From contig JAZRBM010000020.1 in NCBI GenBank assembly GCA_045635085.1, positions 1 through 64,000 on the forward strand: DNA of 64,000 bases, read 5' to 3'. Source of the stretch: Congzhengia sp045635085 (GTDB lineage: Bacteria > Bacillota > Clostridia > UBA1381 > UBA9506). Positions within the stretch are counted from its first letter, which is position 1, and every line of letters starts with the position of its first letter. The position numbers were made by a program, and so were the translations under genes. A model generated the notes under the pieces. That model had not been told where the DNA came from, ran no database searches, and saw only the letters and a program-made list of their open reading frames with translations. Positions 25,242-33,563 of the stretch are shown in pieces.

Positions 25242-25745
25242 TTGGCTCAACTTATAGACGCAAGTACTTTAGATTTAAAAGAAAGAGTTGTTAACCTGGG
25301 CAGAGTTGCTAAGGTTGTAAAAGGCGGTAGAACATTCCGTTTTTCAGCGCTTGTTGTAGTAGGCGATGGCAACGGTTATGTAGGCTGCGGCACAGGTAAA
25401 TCAGCAGAAATCCCGGACGCTATTCGTAAGGGTATTGAAGATGCTAAGAAGAACCTAATTCACGTTAACATGGTTGGAACAACAATTCCTCACGAAATTA
25501 CCGGCGAATTTGGTGCGGGCAGAGTATTATTAAAACCCGCTGGCAAAGGTACAGGTGTTATCGCAGGTGGTGCAGCACGTGCTGTATTAGAACTTGCAGG
25601 AATTGGTGATATCAGAACAAAATCACTTCGTTCAAACAACCCAAGAAACGTTGTTAAAGCTACAATTCAGGGATTAGCTTCTCTGAAGAGTGTAGAAGAG
25701 GTTGCTGCTGCTCGCGGCAAGACCGTTGAAGAAATTTTAAAATAG
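25242..25745 (+). CDS. rpsE: 30S ribosomal protein S5
   Basis: A 167-residue S5, important for decoding fidelity. Starts at TTG, with AAAAGGAGGAAA upstream. KGGRTFRFSALVVVGDGNG and GRVLLKPAGKGTGVIAGG are typical. Confidence 0.97.
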   Translation: MAQLIDASTLDLKERVVNLGRVAKVVKGGRTFRFSALVVVGDGNGYVGCGTGKSAEIPDAIRKGIEDAKKNLIHVNMVGTTIPHEITGEFGAGRVLLKPAGKGTGVIAGGAARAVLELAGIGDIRTKSLRSNNPRNVVKATIQGLASLKSVEEVAAARGKTVEEILK

Positions 25746-25757
25746 GAGGCAAAAGCC

Positions 25758-25937
25758 ATGGCTAAGCTTAAGGTTACTTTATTAAAAAGTACAATCGGTA
25801 GAAAAAAAGACCATATAGCAACAGTTAAGGCACTTGGCCTTAAGAAAATCCGTGATGAAAAAATTCACGAAGCAACCCCTGCAATATTGGGAATGATTAA
25901 GAAAGTAGATTATATGGTAAAAGTAGAAGAACTTTAA
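25758..25937 (+). CDS. rpmD: 50S ribosomal protein L30
   Basis: A 59-residue L30 encoded between rpsE and rplO. The protein begins MAKLKVTLLKSTIGRKKDH and ends KVDYMVKVEEL, a standard L30. A TAGGAGG site lies ten bases before the ATG. The spacing to rplO is 18 bases. Confidence 0.96.
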   Translation: MAKLKVTLLKSTIGRKKDHIATVKALGLKKIRDEKIHEATPAILGMIKKVDYMVKVEEL

Positions 25938-25955
25938 TCCAAAGGAGGTGCCACA

Positions 25956-26399
25956 ATGAATTTGAACGAATTAAAACCTGCTGCAGGCTCCAAGAAAGAT
26001 TCTTTCAGAGTTGGTCGCGGTCACGGTTCGGGCAACGGCAAAACATCAGGCAAAGGTCACAAAGGTCAGAAAGCACGTTCTGGTGGTGGCGTAAGACCAG
26101 GTTTTGAAGGTGGTCAGATGCCTATTTACAGAAGACTTCCAAAGAGAGGTTTCACAAATGTATTTGCAAAGGTTTATACAGAAATAAATGTTACAGCTTT
26201 GAACAGTTTTGAAGATGGCGCAACAGTAAATGCTGAATCACTTAAGGCTGCAGGCATTATAAAGAAGCTCAATGATGGCGTTAAAGTGTTGGGAAGAGGC
26301 GAACTTACTGCTAAGAATATAACAGTTCAGGCTGCTAAATTTACAAAGTCAGCAATTGATAAAATAACTGCTGCTGGCGGTAAGGCGGAGGTGATCTGA
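25956..26399 (+). CDS. rplO: 50S ribosomal protein L15
   Basis: A 147-residue L15, a late-assembling 50S protein. Glycine-rich GRGHGSGNGKTSGKGHKGQK region and RRLPKRGFTN are standard. Its stop is two bases from the secY start, giving coupling to the translocon gene. Confidence 0.98.
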   Translation: MNLNELKPAAGSKKDSFRVGRGHGSGNGKTSGKGHKGQKARSGGGVRPGFEGGQMPIYRRLPKRGFTNVFAKVYTEINVTALNSFEDGATVNAESLKAAGIIKKLNDGVKVLGRGELTAKNITVQAAKFTKSAIDKITAAGGKAEVI

Positions 26400-26401
26400 G
26401 A

Positions 26402-27697
26402 ATGTTTCAGACATTGCGCAACGCATGGAAAATTCCGGATCTTCGCAAAAAGATGTTCTACACAGTCCTCATGCTCGTGATTTTCAGATTAGGTTCATTT
26501 ATTCCGGTTCCGGGAATCAGCCCTGATATGATTTCACAGATGATGGGCGGTTTTGAAGGTGGTATTCAAGGACTTATCAATAACTTCTCAGGTGGTGCGC
26601 TAGAGCGTGCTTCGATTTTTGCGATGAGTATTACACCTTATATCAACGCATCAATTATTTTGCAGCTTTTAACAGTTGCAATCCCTGCCTTGGAAAGACT
26701 TGCAAAGGAAGGCGAAGAAGGCAGAAAGAAAATTGCTTCCTACACAAGATATGTAACAGTAATTTTAGCGTTTGTACAGGCTACAGGACTTTATTTAGGT
26801 CTTAAGGGTGCTATGACAGAAACAGGCTGGTTACAGTATTTAACAGTAACATTTACATTTACAGCCGGTACAGCATTCTTGATGTGGCTTGGTGAACAGA
26901 TTACAGATCGTGGTATCGGTAATGGTATCTCATTGCTTATCGTAATCGGTATCGTATCACGTGGTCCTGCTGCTATTCAGTCTATGAAGGCTATGGTAGA
27001 GCAGGGTGGCGGTCTTAATATCAATGCCATTGCTACAATCGTTGCGATTTTAGTAATTGCATTAGTTGCTGTTGCTTTCGTTGTTTTATTTAACAACGCA
27101 GAAAGAAAAATCCCTGTTCAGTATGCTAAACGTGTTGTTGGCAGAAAGACATACGGCGGACAGAGCACACACATTCCGCTAAAGGTTGTTATGGCGGGTG
27201 TTATGCCTATCATCTTTGCTGTTTCTATTATGTCTTTCCCACAGACAATTTCAATGTTTATCAATGGAAGCAATGCTCCTACAACAGGTGTTTGGGCAAC
27301 AGTATTAAGATGGTTCTCACAGACACATCCATTCTATATTGTATGCTATTTCTTATTAATATTGTTCTTCACATACTTCTATACAGCTATTCAGTTCAAT
27401 CCTATAGAAGTTGCTAACAATATGAAGAATAACGGTGGATTTATTCCAGGTATCAGACCCGGAAAGCCAACATCAGATTATGTTGCTAAAGTATTATCAA
27501 AGGTTACACTATTAGGTGCATTTTTCTTGGCAATACTTGCAATACTTCCGATTGTTCTGGCAATTATAATGCCGAGCATGTCTGGTATTTCAATCGGTGG
27601 TACATCACTTCTTATCGTAGTTGGTGTAGCATTAGAAACAGTTAAGAATATAGAATCTCAGATGTTGATGAGACACTATAAAGGTTTTCTTGAATAA
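26402..27697 (+). CDS. secY: Sec translocase subunit SecY
   Basis: A 431-residue SecY with ten membrane helices, the channel for secreted proteins and membrane protein insertion. LGSFIPVPGI (first helix), the plug-neighbour region GGALERASIFAMSITPYI, and the cytoplasmic basic loop QYAKRVVGRK are recognisable. Its partner SecG is encoded at 53214-53447; SecE is not in the window. Confidence 0.98.
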   Translation: MFQTLRNAWKIPDLRKKMFYTVLMLVIFRLGSFIPVPGISPDMISQMMGGFEGGIQGLINNFSGGALERASIFAMSITPYINASIILQLLTVAIPALERLAKEGEEGRKKIASYTRYVTVILAFVQATGLYLGLKGAMTETGWLQYLTVTFTFTAGTAFLMWLGEQITDRGIGNGISLLIVIGIVSRGPAAIQSMKAMVEQGGGLNINAIATIVAILVIALVAVAFVVLFNNAERKIPVQYAKRVVGRKTYGGQSTHIPLKVVMAGVMPIIFAVSIMSFPQTISMFINGSNAPTTGVWATVLRWFSQTHPFYIVCYFLLILFFTYFYTAIQFNPIEVANNMKNNGGFIPGIRPGKPTSDYVAKVLSKVTLLGAFFLAILAILPIVLAIIMPSMSGISIGGTSLLIVVGVALETVKNIESQMLMRHYKGFLE

Positions 27698-27715
27698 TTC
27701 CGGAGGCGAATATTG

Positions 27716-28360
27716 GTGAGACTGATTTTATTAGGTGTTCCTGGTGCCGGCAAAGGTACACAGGCTGCAATAATTGCAAAAGAATATGACATCTCTGCAG
27801 TTTCAACCGGACAAATTATTAGAGATACAATTGCGGCAAAAACCCCTTTGGGAAATGAAATGAAAAAATATATTGACCGGGGAGAGTTGGTGCCCGATGA
27901 TATAGTAGTTGAAATGGTTAAAGAAAGAATTAAAAAAGATGACTGTGTAAATGGTTATATTTTAGATGGTTTTCCGAGAACTATTTCACAGGCAATTATT
28001 ATGGAAGAATTGCCAATTTTGATAGATGTTGCTTTGGAGATAGATGTTGACGAGGATATAATCGTGAACAGACTATCAGGTAGACGCGTTTGCTTAGAAT
28101 GTGGTGCTACCTACCATATAAGCGACAATCCGTCGAAGGTAGAGGGTGTGTGCGACAAATGTGGCGGCGCTCTTAAAACAAGAGAAGATGATGTGCCTGA
28201 GGTTATCAGACACAGACTTAAGGTTTATAATGAGCAGACTAAACCTCTTAAAGATTTTTATAGTGAGCGCGGTATGCTTTTAACAGTCAAGGGACTTGAC
28301 GAAGTAGAAGACACTGCAAAAGCAATTATAAAAGCTTTAAGAGAAACCGTTGAGGCGTAA
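27716..28360 (+). CDS. adk: adenylate kinase
   Basis: A 214-residue adenylate kinase (ATP + AMP to 2 ADP). P-loop GVPGAGKGTQ at the N-terminus; DGFPRT; a zinc-type LID with four cysteines in a CLEC...CDKC pattern. GTG at 27716 gives the family-like start MRLILLG with GGAGG nine bases upstream; TTG at 27713 is an alternative that adds one residue. Confidence 0.97.
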   Translation: MRLILLGVPGAGKGTQAAIIAKEYDISAVSTGQIIRDTIAAKTPLGNEMKKYIDRGELVPDDIVVEMVKERIKKDDCVNGYILDGFPRTISQAIIMEELPILIDVALEIDVDEDIIVNRLSGRRVCLECGATYHISDNPSKVEGVCDKCGGALKTREDDVPEVIRHRLKVYNEQTKPLKDFYSERGMLLTVKGLDEVEDTAKAIIKALRETVEA

Positions 28361-28362
28361 TT

Positions 28363-29109
28363 ATGATTAAGATAAAATCATTGCACGAAATAGAAAAAAT
28401 GAAAGAAGCAGGTAGAATTGTAGCAGAGGTTTTTGAAATTATAAAGCCTAACATTGTACCTGGAATTACGACAATGGAGCTCGATAAAATTGCGGCAGAG
28501 CATATTAAAAAAAGCGGTGCTGTTTGCTCTTTTTACAACTATAATGGCTATCCTGGTCACGTGTGTATATCCGTTAACGACGAGGTAATTCATGGCATTC
28601 CGGGCAAAAGAATGCTAAAAAGTGGCGACATAGTCAGTGTAGACGTAGGAGGTTGTGTAGAGGGCTATCATGGTGATGCAGCGAGGACTTTTGCAGTAGG
28701 AGAAATTTCTTCTGAGGCAAAAAAACTTATTGACGTAACTAAAGAAAGCTTTTTTGCAGGCATCGAATTTGCAAAACCGGGTTTCCGTATAGGAGACATT
28801 TCAGCTAATGTTCAGGTATTTGTTGAAAATAACGGTTTTTCCGTAGTTCGTGACTATGTTGGTCACGGGATAGGAAGTGCTTTGCATGAGGATCCTGAAG
28901 TTCCTAATTTCGGAACAGCAGGTAGAGGACCGCGACTTGTTCCTGGTATGACCATTGCAGTAGAACCAATGGTAAATATAGGTACGTATAAAGTCAACAC
29001 CCTGTCAGATGATTGGACAGTGGTAACGGCAGACGGTAAATATTCAGCACATTATGAGAACACAATTCTCATTACAAATGATGGAGCTGAAATACTTACC
29101 AGGTGCTAA
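28363..29109 (+). CDS. map: methionine aminopeptidase type I
   Basis: A 248-residue enzyme that removes the initiator methionine. All five metal ligands are visible: the two aspartates in SVDVGGCVEGYHGDAART, the histidine of VGHGIG, the glutamate of VEPM and that of HYENTI. It makes a useful intact comparison for the degenerate M24 protein at 12327-13499. The start is two bases after the adk stop. Confidence 0.97.
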   Translation: MIKIKSLHEIEKMKEAGRIVAEVFEIIKPNIVPGITTMELDKIAAEHIKKSGAVCSFYNYNGYPGHVCISVNDEVIHGIPGKRMLKSGDIVSVDVGGCVEGYHGDAARTFAVGEISSEAKKLIDVTKESFFAGIEFAKPGFRIGDISANVQVFVENNGFSVVRDYVGHGIGSALHEDPEVPNFGTAGRGPRLVPGMTIAVEPMVNIGTYKVNTLSDDWTVVTADGKYSAHYENTILITNDGAEILTRC

Positions 29110-29130
29110 TTGTTTTGAGGTGATGTTATT

Positions 29131-29400
29131 TTGGATTTCCGTGATGGTAATATAGTGTTGTCAAAGGCGGGAAGAGATAAGGATAACTACTTCGTTGTAC
29201 TGAAAATTGTAGACGAAAATTTCGTTTTAATCGCAGATGGTGATATGCGAAAGGTAGATAATCCGAAACTAAAGAAATGTAAACATCTTGAGAATACTGG
29301 AAAAACATCTGAGAGAGTCTGCGAAAAACTAAGAGATGGCGTTCGTGTTACGAATCCTGATCTTTTGCGAGAACTTGCAGACTACAAGACTAACGTATAG
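29131..29400 (+). CDS. KOW-domain RNA-binding protein
   Basis: An 89-residue protein with a KOW-like beta domain (GNIVLSKAGRDKDNYFVV), commonly found between map and infA in Clostridia. Start is TTG after GAGGTGATG. It may bind rRNA or help the ribosome, but its function is not settled. The infA gene starts 11 bases later. Confidence 0.85.
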   Translation: MDFRDGNIVLSKAGRDKDNYFVVLKIVDENFVLIADGDMRKVDNPKLKKCKHLENTGKTSERVCEKLRDGVRVTNPDLLRELADYKTNV

Positions 29401-29411
29401 GAGGATTTATT

Positions 29412-29630
29412 GTGGCGAAAGATGGAGTAATAGAGTTAGAAGGCATTGTGTCTGACGCTCTTCCAAATGCAATGTTTAAGGTAAAATTTGAAAATGGTCA
29501 TGAGATTTTAGCTCATATTTCAGGAAAACTCAGAACCAACTATATAAGAATTTTACCGGGAGATAAGGTAACGGTCGAAATGTCGCCCTATGATTTAACC
29601 AAAGGGCGTATAACATGGAGAGCTAAATAA
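29412..29630 (+). CDS. infA: translation initiation factor IF-1
   Basis: A 72-residue S1-like OB-fold that occupies the A site during initiation. Start is GTG. GIVSDALPNAMFKVKFENGH and RITWRAK are conserved. Confidence 0.98.
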   Translation: MAKDGVIELEGIVSDALPNAMFKVKFENGHEILAHISGKLRTNYIRILPGDKVTVEMSPYDLTKGRITWRAK

Positions 29631-29643
29631 TAAGCTAAAATAA

Positions 29644-29655
29644 TCGCGAAAGCGA
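29644..29655 (+). other. GAAA-capped hairpin before rpmJ
   Basis: TCGC (29644-29647), GAAA loop, GCGA (29652-29655). A small stable tetraloop hairpin 25 bases before the rpmJ start. Confidence 0.4.
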
Positions 29656-29680
29656 AAATCCCATGAAGGAGGTATTTACA

Positions 29681-29794
29681 ATGAAAGTAAGACCCAGTGT
29701 AAAGCCGATGTGTGAAAAATGTAAAATAATTAAGCGCAAGGGTAAAGTAATGGTTATCTGTGAAAACCCAAAGCATAAACAAAAACAAGGCTGA
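29681..29794 (+). CDS. rpmJ: 50S ribosomal protein L36
   Basis: A 37-residue L36 that starts MKVRPSVKPMCEKC and ends NPKHKQKQG. Zinc ligands C11, C14, C27 and H32 are all present, so this is the zinc-binding form. A GAAGGAGG site lies eight bases before the ATG. The usual position is between infA and rpsM. Confidence 0.96.
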   Translation: MKVRPSVKPMCEKCKIIKRKGKVMVICENPKHKQKQG

Positions 29795-29796
29795 TT

Positions 29797-29865
29797 TATA
29801 GCAGTTGTAATTTTTTTCGGGAAGCGGCTACCGTATGAAAATACGGTTTTCCCGAAGTAGCTATA
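29797..29865 (+). promoter_or_regulatory. nested stem structure before rpsM (alpha-operon leader candidate)
   Basis: Three nested stems: TATAGC (29797-29802) with GCTATA (29860-29865); CGGGAA (29818-29823) with TTCCCG (29849-29854); ACCGTAT (29830-29836) with ATACGGT (29841-29847), capped by a GAAA tetraloop. It ends 19 bases before the rpsM ribosome site. In E. coli the same place binds S4, and the S4 gene lies downstream here too. The role is inferred; the fold is not known to match a described leader. Confidence 0.6.
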
Positions 29866-29900
29866 GATGAAAAACACTATAACAGGAGGTGCACAATCGC

Positions 29901-30269
29901 ATGGCAAGAATTTCAGGCGTAGACTTACCCAGAGAAAAAAGAGTTGAAGTTGGCTTAACATACGTATATGGTATTGGCCTTCCAAGCTCTCAAAAAATCC
30001 TCGCTGAAGCTGGTATTAATCCTGATACAAGAGTTAAGGACTTAACAGAGGATGAAGTACAGAAGCTCAGAGAGATTATCGACAAAGATTATGTTGTTGA
30101 AGGCGATTTGAGAAGAAATGTTGCTTTAGACATTAAAAGACTTATGGAAATCGGCTGTTACAGAGGAGTAAGACATAGAAAAGGTCTTCCTGTAAGAGGT
30201 CAGAGAACCAAGACAAATGCGAGAACAAGAAAAGGTCCCGCAAGAACAATCGCTAACAAGAAGAAATAA
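29901..30269 (+). CDS. rpsM: 30S ribosomal protein S13
   Basis: A 122-residue S13 at the head of the 30S. The ATG at 29901 gives MARISGVDLPREKRVE, with AGGAGGTG nine bases upstream; the GTG at 29889 overlaps that ribosome site. C-terminal KTNARTRKGPARTIANKKK is conserved. Confidence 0.97.
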   Translation: MARISGVDLPREKRVEVGLTYVYGIGLPSSQKILAEAGINPDTRVKDLTEDEVQKLREIIDKDYVVEGDLRRNVALDIKRLMEIGCYRGVRHRKGLPVRGQRTKTNARTRKGPARTIANKKK

Positions 30270-30320
30270 TAAAGGCTAAAATTAAAAGACCATATTCTTC
30301 GAAAGGAGGAACTATCTAAA

Positions 30321-30713
30321 ATGGCAAAGGTTGCTAAAAGAAGTACCCGTAGAAAAGTTAAAAAGAATATTGAACGCGGTGCGGTTCACATTCGTTCAAC
30401 ATTTAACAATACAATTGTTACAATTACAGATGTAGCAGGTAATGCAATCAGCTGGGCAAGTGCAGGTGGATTGGGTTTTAGAGGCTCAAGAAAGAGCACA
30501 CCTTTTGCAGCCCAAATGGCTGCTGAAACAGCTGCTAATGCTGCAAAAGAACACGGTCTTAAAACTGTTGAGGTTTTTGTTAAGGGCCCAGGTGCTGGTA
30601 GAGAAGCTGCTATCAGAGCTCTACAGGCTGCAGGTCTTGAGGTTACAATGATTAAAGATGTAACACCTATTCCTCACAACGGCTGCAGACCGCCTAAAAG
30701 AAGAAGAGTTTGA
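30321..30713 (+). CDS. rpsK: 30S ribosomal protein S11
   Basis: A 130-residue S11 of the 30S platform. HIRSTFNNTIVTITD and PIPHNGCRPPKRRRV are standard. Confidence 0.98.
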   Translation: MAKVAKRSTRRKVKKNIERGAVHIRSTFNNTIVTITDVAGNAISWASAGGLGFRGSRKSTPFAAQMAAETAANAAKEHGLKTVEVFVKGPGAGREAAIRALQAAGLEVTMIKDVTPIPHNGCRPPKRRRV

Positions 30714-30745
30714 TTTATATTTTTGGAAGATAGGAGGAAATACAC

Positions 30746-31339
30746 ATGGCAAGAAATATGCAACCTGTATTGAAAAGATGCAGAACATTAGGCATAGACC
30801 CTTCTGTTATGGGTATTGACAAAAAGTCAAAGAGAAACCCTAAACCTGCAAGAAGAAAGCAGAGCGAATACGGTCTCCAGCTTACAGAAAAGCAGAAGGT
30901 TAAGTTCATATACGGTATGCTTGAAAAGCAGTTCCGCAAATATTATGAAATGGCAGTTAAGATGCCTGGTATCACAGGTGAAAACTTACTCCAGATTTTA
31001 GAGTCAAGATTAGACAACGTAATCTTCAGACTTGGTCTTGCTAATACAAGAAGAGAATCAAGACAGATGGTAAGTCATGGTCACGTTCTTGTAAATGGCA
31101 AAAGACTTGACATTCCTTCATACCGTGTAAAGGTAGGAGATGTTATCACACTTAAAGAATCCACAAAGTCATCAGAAAGAATCAAGGACATTGTTGAAGC
31201 TAATTCAACAAGAGCCGTTCCGAAGTGGCTTGATATGGACAAGAATACTTTATCTGCTAAGGTTATCGCTTTAGCTGCAAGAGAAGATATTGACTTTGAG
31301 GTAGAAGAACATCTTATCGTCGAATTATATTCAAAATAA
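30746..31339 (+). CDS. rpsD: 30S ribosomal protein S4
   Basis: A 197-residue S4, nucleating the 5' domain of 16S and guarding decoding accuracy. It lacks the N-terminal four-cysteine zinc motif of many S4 proteins (only one cysteine), so it is the zinc-free form. The S4 RNA-binding domain is in the middle (SRLDNVIFRLGLANTRRESR). Its presence here, inside the alpha operon, is shared with Clostridia and E. coli but not B. subtilis. It may regulate through the structure at 29797-29865. Confidence 0.97.
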   Translation: MARNMQPVLKRCRTLGIDPSVMGIDKKSKRNPKPARRKQSEYGLQLTEKQKVKFIYGMLEKQFRKYYEMAVKMPGITGENLLQILESRLDNVIFRLGLANTRRESRQMVSHGHVLVNGKRLDIPSYRVKVGDVITLKESTKSSERIKDIVEANSTRAVPKWLDMDKNTLSAKVIALAAREDIDFEVEEHLIVELYSK

Positions 31340-31360
31340 TATCCATATTGTTTTGGTATA

Positions 31361-31409
31361 TATTCGTATTACCCTTGGCTTTATGCGAGGTTCGCATATT
31401 AACCGAATA
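31361..31409 (+). promoter_or_regulatory. hairpin before rpoA
   Basis: TATGCGA (31382-31388) with TCGCATA (31392-31398) is enclosed by TATTCG (31361-31366) with CGAATA (31404-31409). It lies in the 92-base rpsD-rpoA gap and is followed by GAGGGAGGG. It may be a processing or attenuation site. Confidence 0.4.
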
Positions 31410-31431
31410 ATTATGAGGGAGGGTTAATTTT

Positions 31432-32382
31432 ATGTTAGAAATAGAAAAACCAAAAGTAGAGTGCGTAGAGTTAAGTGATGACGGAAAATACGGTAAGTTT
31501 ATCGCAGAACCGTTAGAACGCGGCTATGGCACAACACTTGGTAACTCTTTAAGAAGAATGTTGCTTTCATCACTTCCCGGTGCTGCAGCTGTATCCGTTA
31601 AAATTGACGGAGTTTTACATGAGTTTTCAACAATTCCTGGCGTTAAAGAAGACGTTACAGAGATTATTTTAAACATTAAGCAGATTGCAGTTAAGCTTCA
31701 TTGTGACACACCAAAAGTTGTGTATATCGAAGCTGAAGGCGAAGGTCTTATTACAGCAGGCGATATAAAGCTTGATTCAGATATCGAAATCTTTAATCCT
31801 GAACAAAAGATAGCGACTTTAAATAAAGATGCTAAACTCTATATGGAGATTACATTTGCTAAGGGCAGAGGTTATGTTTCGGCTGAAAGAAACAAGCAGC
31901 TTAATCAGAATATCATTGGTGTTATTCCGGTTGACTCTATCTATACACCTGTTCACAGAGTTAATTACTCTGTAGAGAACACACGTGTTGGTCAGGTTAC
32001 TGACTATGATAAGCTCACATTGGAAGTTTGGACAGATGGTTCAATTACACCTGATGAAGCTGTAAGCTTAGCGGCAAAAATCATTAACGATCACTTGATG
32101 CAGTTTATTGATTTATCCGAAGAAGCAAAGAATGCAGATATTCTAATTGAAAAAGAAATCGGTCAGAAAGAAAAAGTGCTCGAAATGACAATCGAAGAGT
32201 TAGACCTTTCTGTTCGTTCTTATAACTGTTTAAAACGTGCAGGTATCAACACAGTTGAAGACCTCACAAACAGAACAGAAGAGGACATGGTTAAGGTTCG
32301 TAACTTAGGTCGTAAGTCATTGGACGAAGTTATCGGAAAGCTTCATGCACTTGGACAGTCTTTTGCAAAACGCGAAGACTAA
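31432..32382 (+). CDS. rpoA: RNA polymerase alpha subunit
   Basis: A 316-residue alpha subunit. N-terminal dimer/assembly domain (PLERGYGTTLGNSLRRMLL) and C-terminal UP-element-binding domain with VRSYNCLKRAGINTVEDL and the RNLGRKSLDEV helix are both complete. Last but one gene of the super-operon. Confidence 0.98.
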   Translation: MLEIEKPKVECVELSDDGKYGKFIAEPLERGYGTTLGNSLRRMLLSSLPGAAAVSVKIDGVLHEFSTIPGVKEDVTEIILNIKQIAVKLHCDTPKVVYIEAEGEGLITAGDIKLDSDIEIFNPEQKIATLNKDAKLYMEITFAKGRGYVSAERNKQLNQNIIGVIPVDSIYTPVHRVNYSVENTRVGQVTDYDKLTLEVWTDGSITPDEAVSLAAKIINDHLMQFIDLSEEAKNADILIEKEIGQKEKVLEMTIEELDLSVRSYNCLKRAGINTVEDLTNRTEEDMVKVRNLGRKSLDEVIGKLHALGQSFAKRED

Positions 32383-32408
32383 TTATATAAAATTAGGGAG
32401 GTTTTAAG

Positions 32409-32750
32409 ATGCCGGGAACAAGAAAATTAAGTCGTCCTACAGACCAGCGTATTGCAATGCTTCGTGGTCTTACAACAGCATTACTCGCTAACGGCAAACT
32501 CGTTACAACAGTAGCAAAGGCTAAAGAAGTAAGATGCATCGCTGATAAGATGATTACACTTGGCAAAAAGAACACCTTACATTCAAGAAGACAGGCATTG
32601 TCTTATATTACGGATAAAGAGGTTGTTTACAAATTGTTTGAAGAAATCGCTCCTAAATATGCAGAACGCAACGGTGGCTACACAAGAGTTTTAAAGATGG
32701 GCCCCAGACGTGGTGATGCTGCCGAAATGGCAATTATCGAGTTGGTTTAA
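32409..32750 (+). CDS. rplQ: 50S ribosomal protein L17
   Basis: A 113-residue L17 near the tunnel exit. RKLSRPTDQRIAMLRGL and the RNGGYTRVLKMGPRRGDAA end are typical. Last gene of the operon, 11 bases before the terminator. Confidence 0.98.
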   Translation: MPGTRKLSRPTDQRIAMLRGLTTALLANGKLVTTVAKAKEVRCIADKMITLGKKNTLHSRRQALSYITDKEVVYKLFEEIAPKYAERNGGYTRVLKMGPRRGDAAEMAIIELV

Positions 32751-32760
32751 TAGAACATAT

Positions 32761-32805
32761 ACAAGAAAGACTTTAAGATTATTCTTAAAGTCTTTCTTGT
32801 TTTTT
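32761..32805 (+). terminator. terminator of the ribosomal super-operon
   Basis: Perfect 18-base-pair stem, 32761-32778 with 32783-32800, TTAT loop, then five T residues. This ends the 16-kb transcript. Confidence 0.95.
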
Positions 32806-32819
32806 ATAGGAGTTTAAAA

Positions 32820-32848
32820 TTGACTAAAAAAATATTTTGTGATACAAT
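32820..32848 (+). promoter_or_regulatory. promoter of CBM9-like gene
   Basis: TTGACT (32820-32825), 17-base spacer, TACAAT (32843-32848). Starts a new transcription unit right after the super-operon terminator. Confidence 0.75.
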
Positions 32849-32887
32849 GTAATATAGTATAATTATAAATAAAGATGGAGGCTTTAT

Positions 32888-33514
32888 ATGGAGTACATTG
32901 TAGAAAAAACAAACGTAATTAACCCTGACATTAATTCACCTGAATGGGAAAAAGCAAAGCTAGGACATGTTGATAAAGAGCGCTGGGAAAAAGGTCTTTG
33001 CAAGAGTCCTGATACCACATTCAAGCTGTTGCGCGGACCCGAGGGCATATCTGTTTTGATGCACACAAATGAAAGTAATCTTCGTGCCGAAATAGACGAA
33101 GAAAACGGTGAAATTTGTTGTGATAGCTGTATGGAATTTTTTATAAAACCAAGCCCATGGGATGCAAGATATATTAATTTTGAGGTAAATCCTAAAGGCG
33201 TTATGCATGTTGGTATAGGAAGCGGCAGATTTGACAGAACTCTTATTTTTGAAGATAGGGCGACATTTGATGTTGTATCGATTGCAAAGGATGGCGACTG
33301 GACACTAAAGTATTATATTCCTGATAGCTTTATTAAGGAGTGGTACCCTGATTTAGAAAGGCTTTCAAGAGGGAACTCTTGCAATATTGTAAGAGCAAAT
33401 TTTTATAAATGTGGAGGTGACACAGACCATCCGCATCTTGCTATGTGGTCTGAAATAGAAACAGAAAACAGTGACTTTCATGTTCCTGACTTTTTTGGAA
33501 GAATAGTTTTTTGA
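32888..33514 (+). CDS. carbohydrate-binding family 9-like protein
   Basis: A 208-residue protein that resembles the CBM9-like beta-sandwich found in secreted carbohydrate-active enzymes and in stand-alone proteins. Aromatic and acidic residues typical of the sugar pocket are present (CCDSCMEFFIKPSPWDARY, ARYINFEVNPKG). There is no signal peptide and no catalytic domain, so it appears cytoplasmic. It has its own promoter and is followed by ppa. The ligand is unknown; a sugar is inferred from the family only. Confidence 0.7.
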   Translation: MEYIVEKTNVINPDINSPEWEKAKLGHVDKERWEKGLCKSPDTTFKLLRGPEGISVLMHTNESNLRAEIDEENGEICCDSCMEFFIKPSPWDARYINFEVNPKGVMHVGIGSGRFDRTLIFEDRATFDVVSIAKDGDWTLKYYIPDSFIKEWYPDLERLSRGNSCNIVRANFYKCGGDTDHPHLAMWSEIETENSDFHVPDFFGRIVF

Positions 33515-33538
33515 TTTAAACTGATAATATAATATAAT
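33511..33538 (+). promoter_or_regulatory. promoter of pyrophosphatase gene
   Basis: TTGATT (33511-33516), 16-base spacer, TATAAT (33533-33538), overlapping the stop codon of the preceding gene. Confidence 0.55.
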
Positions 33539-33563
33539 TAAACAAAAAGAGTGGAGAGTAAAA

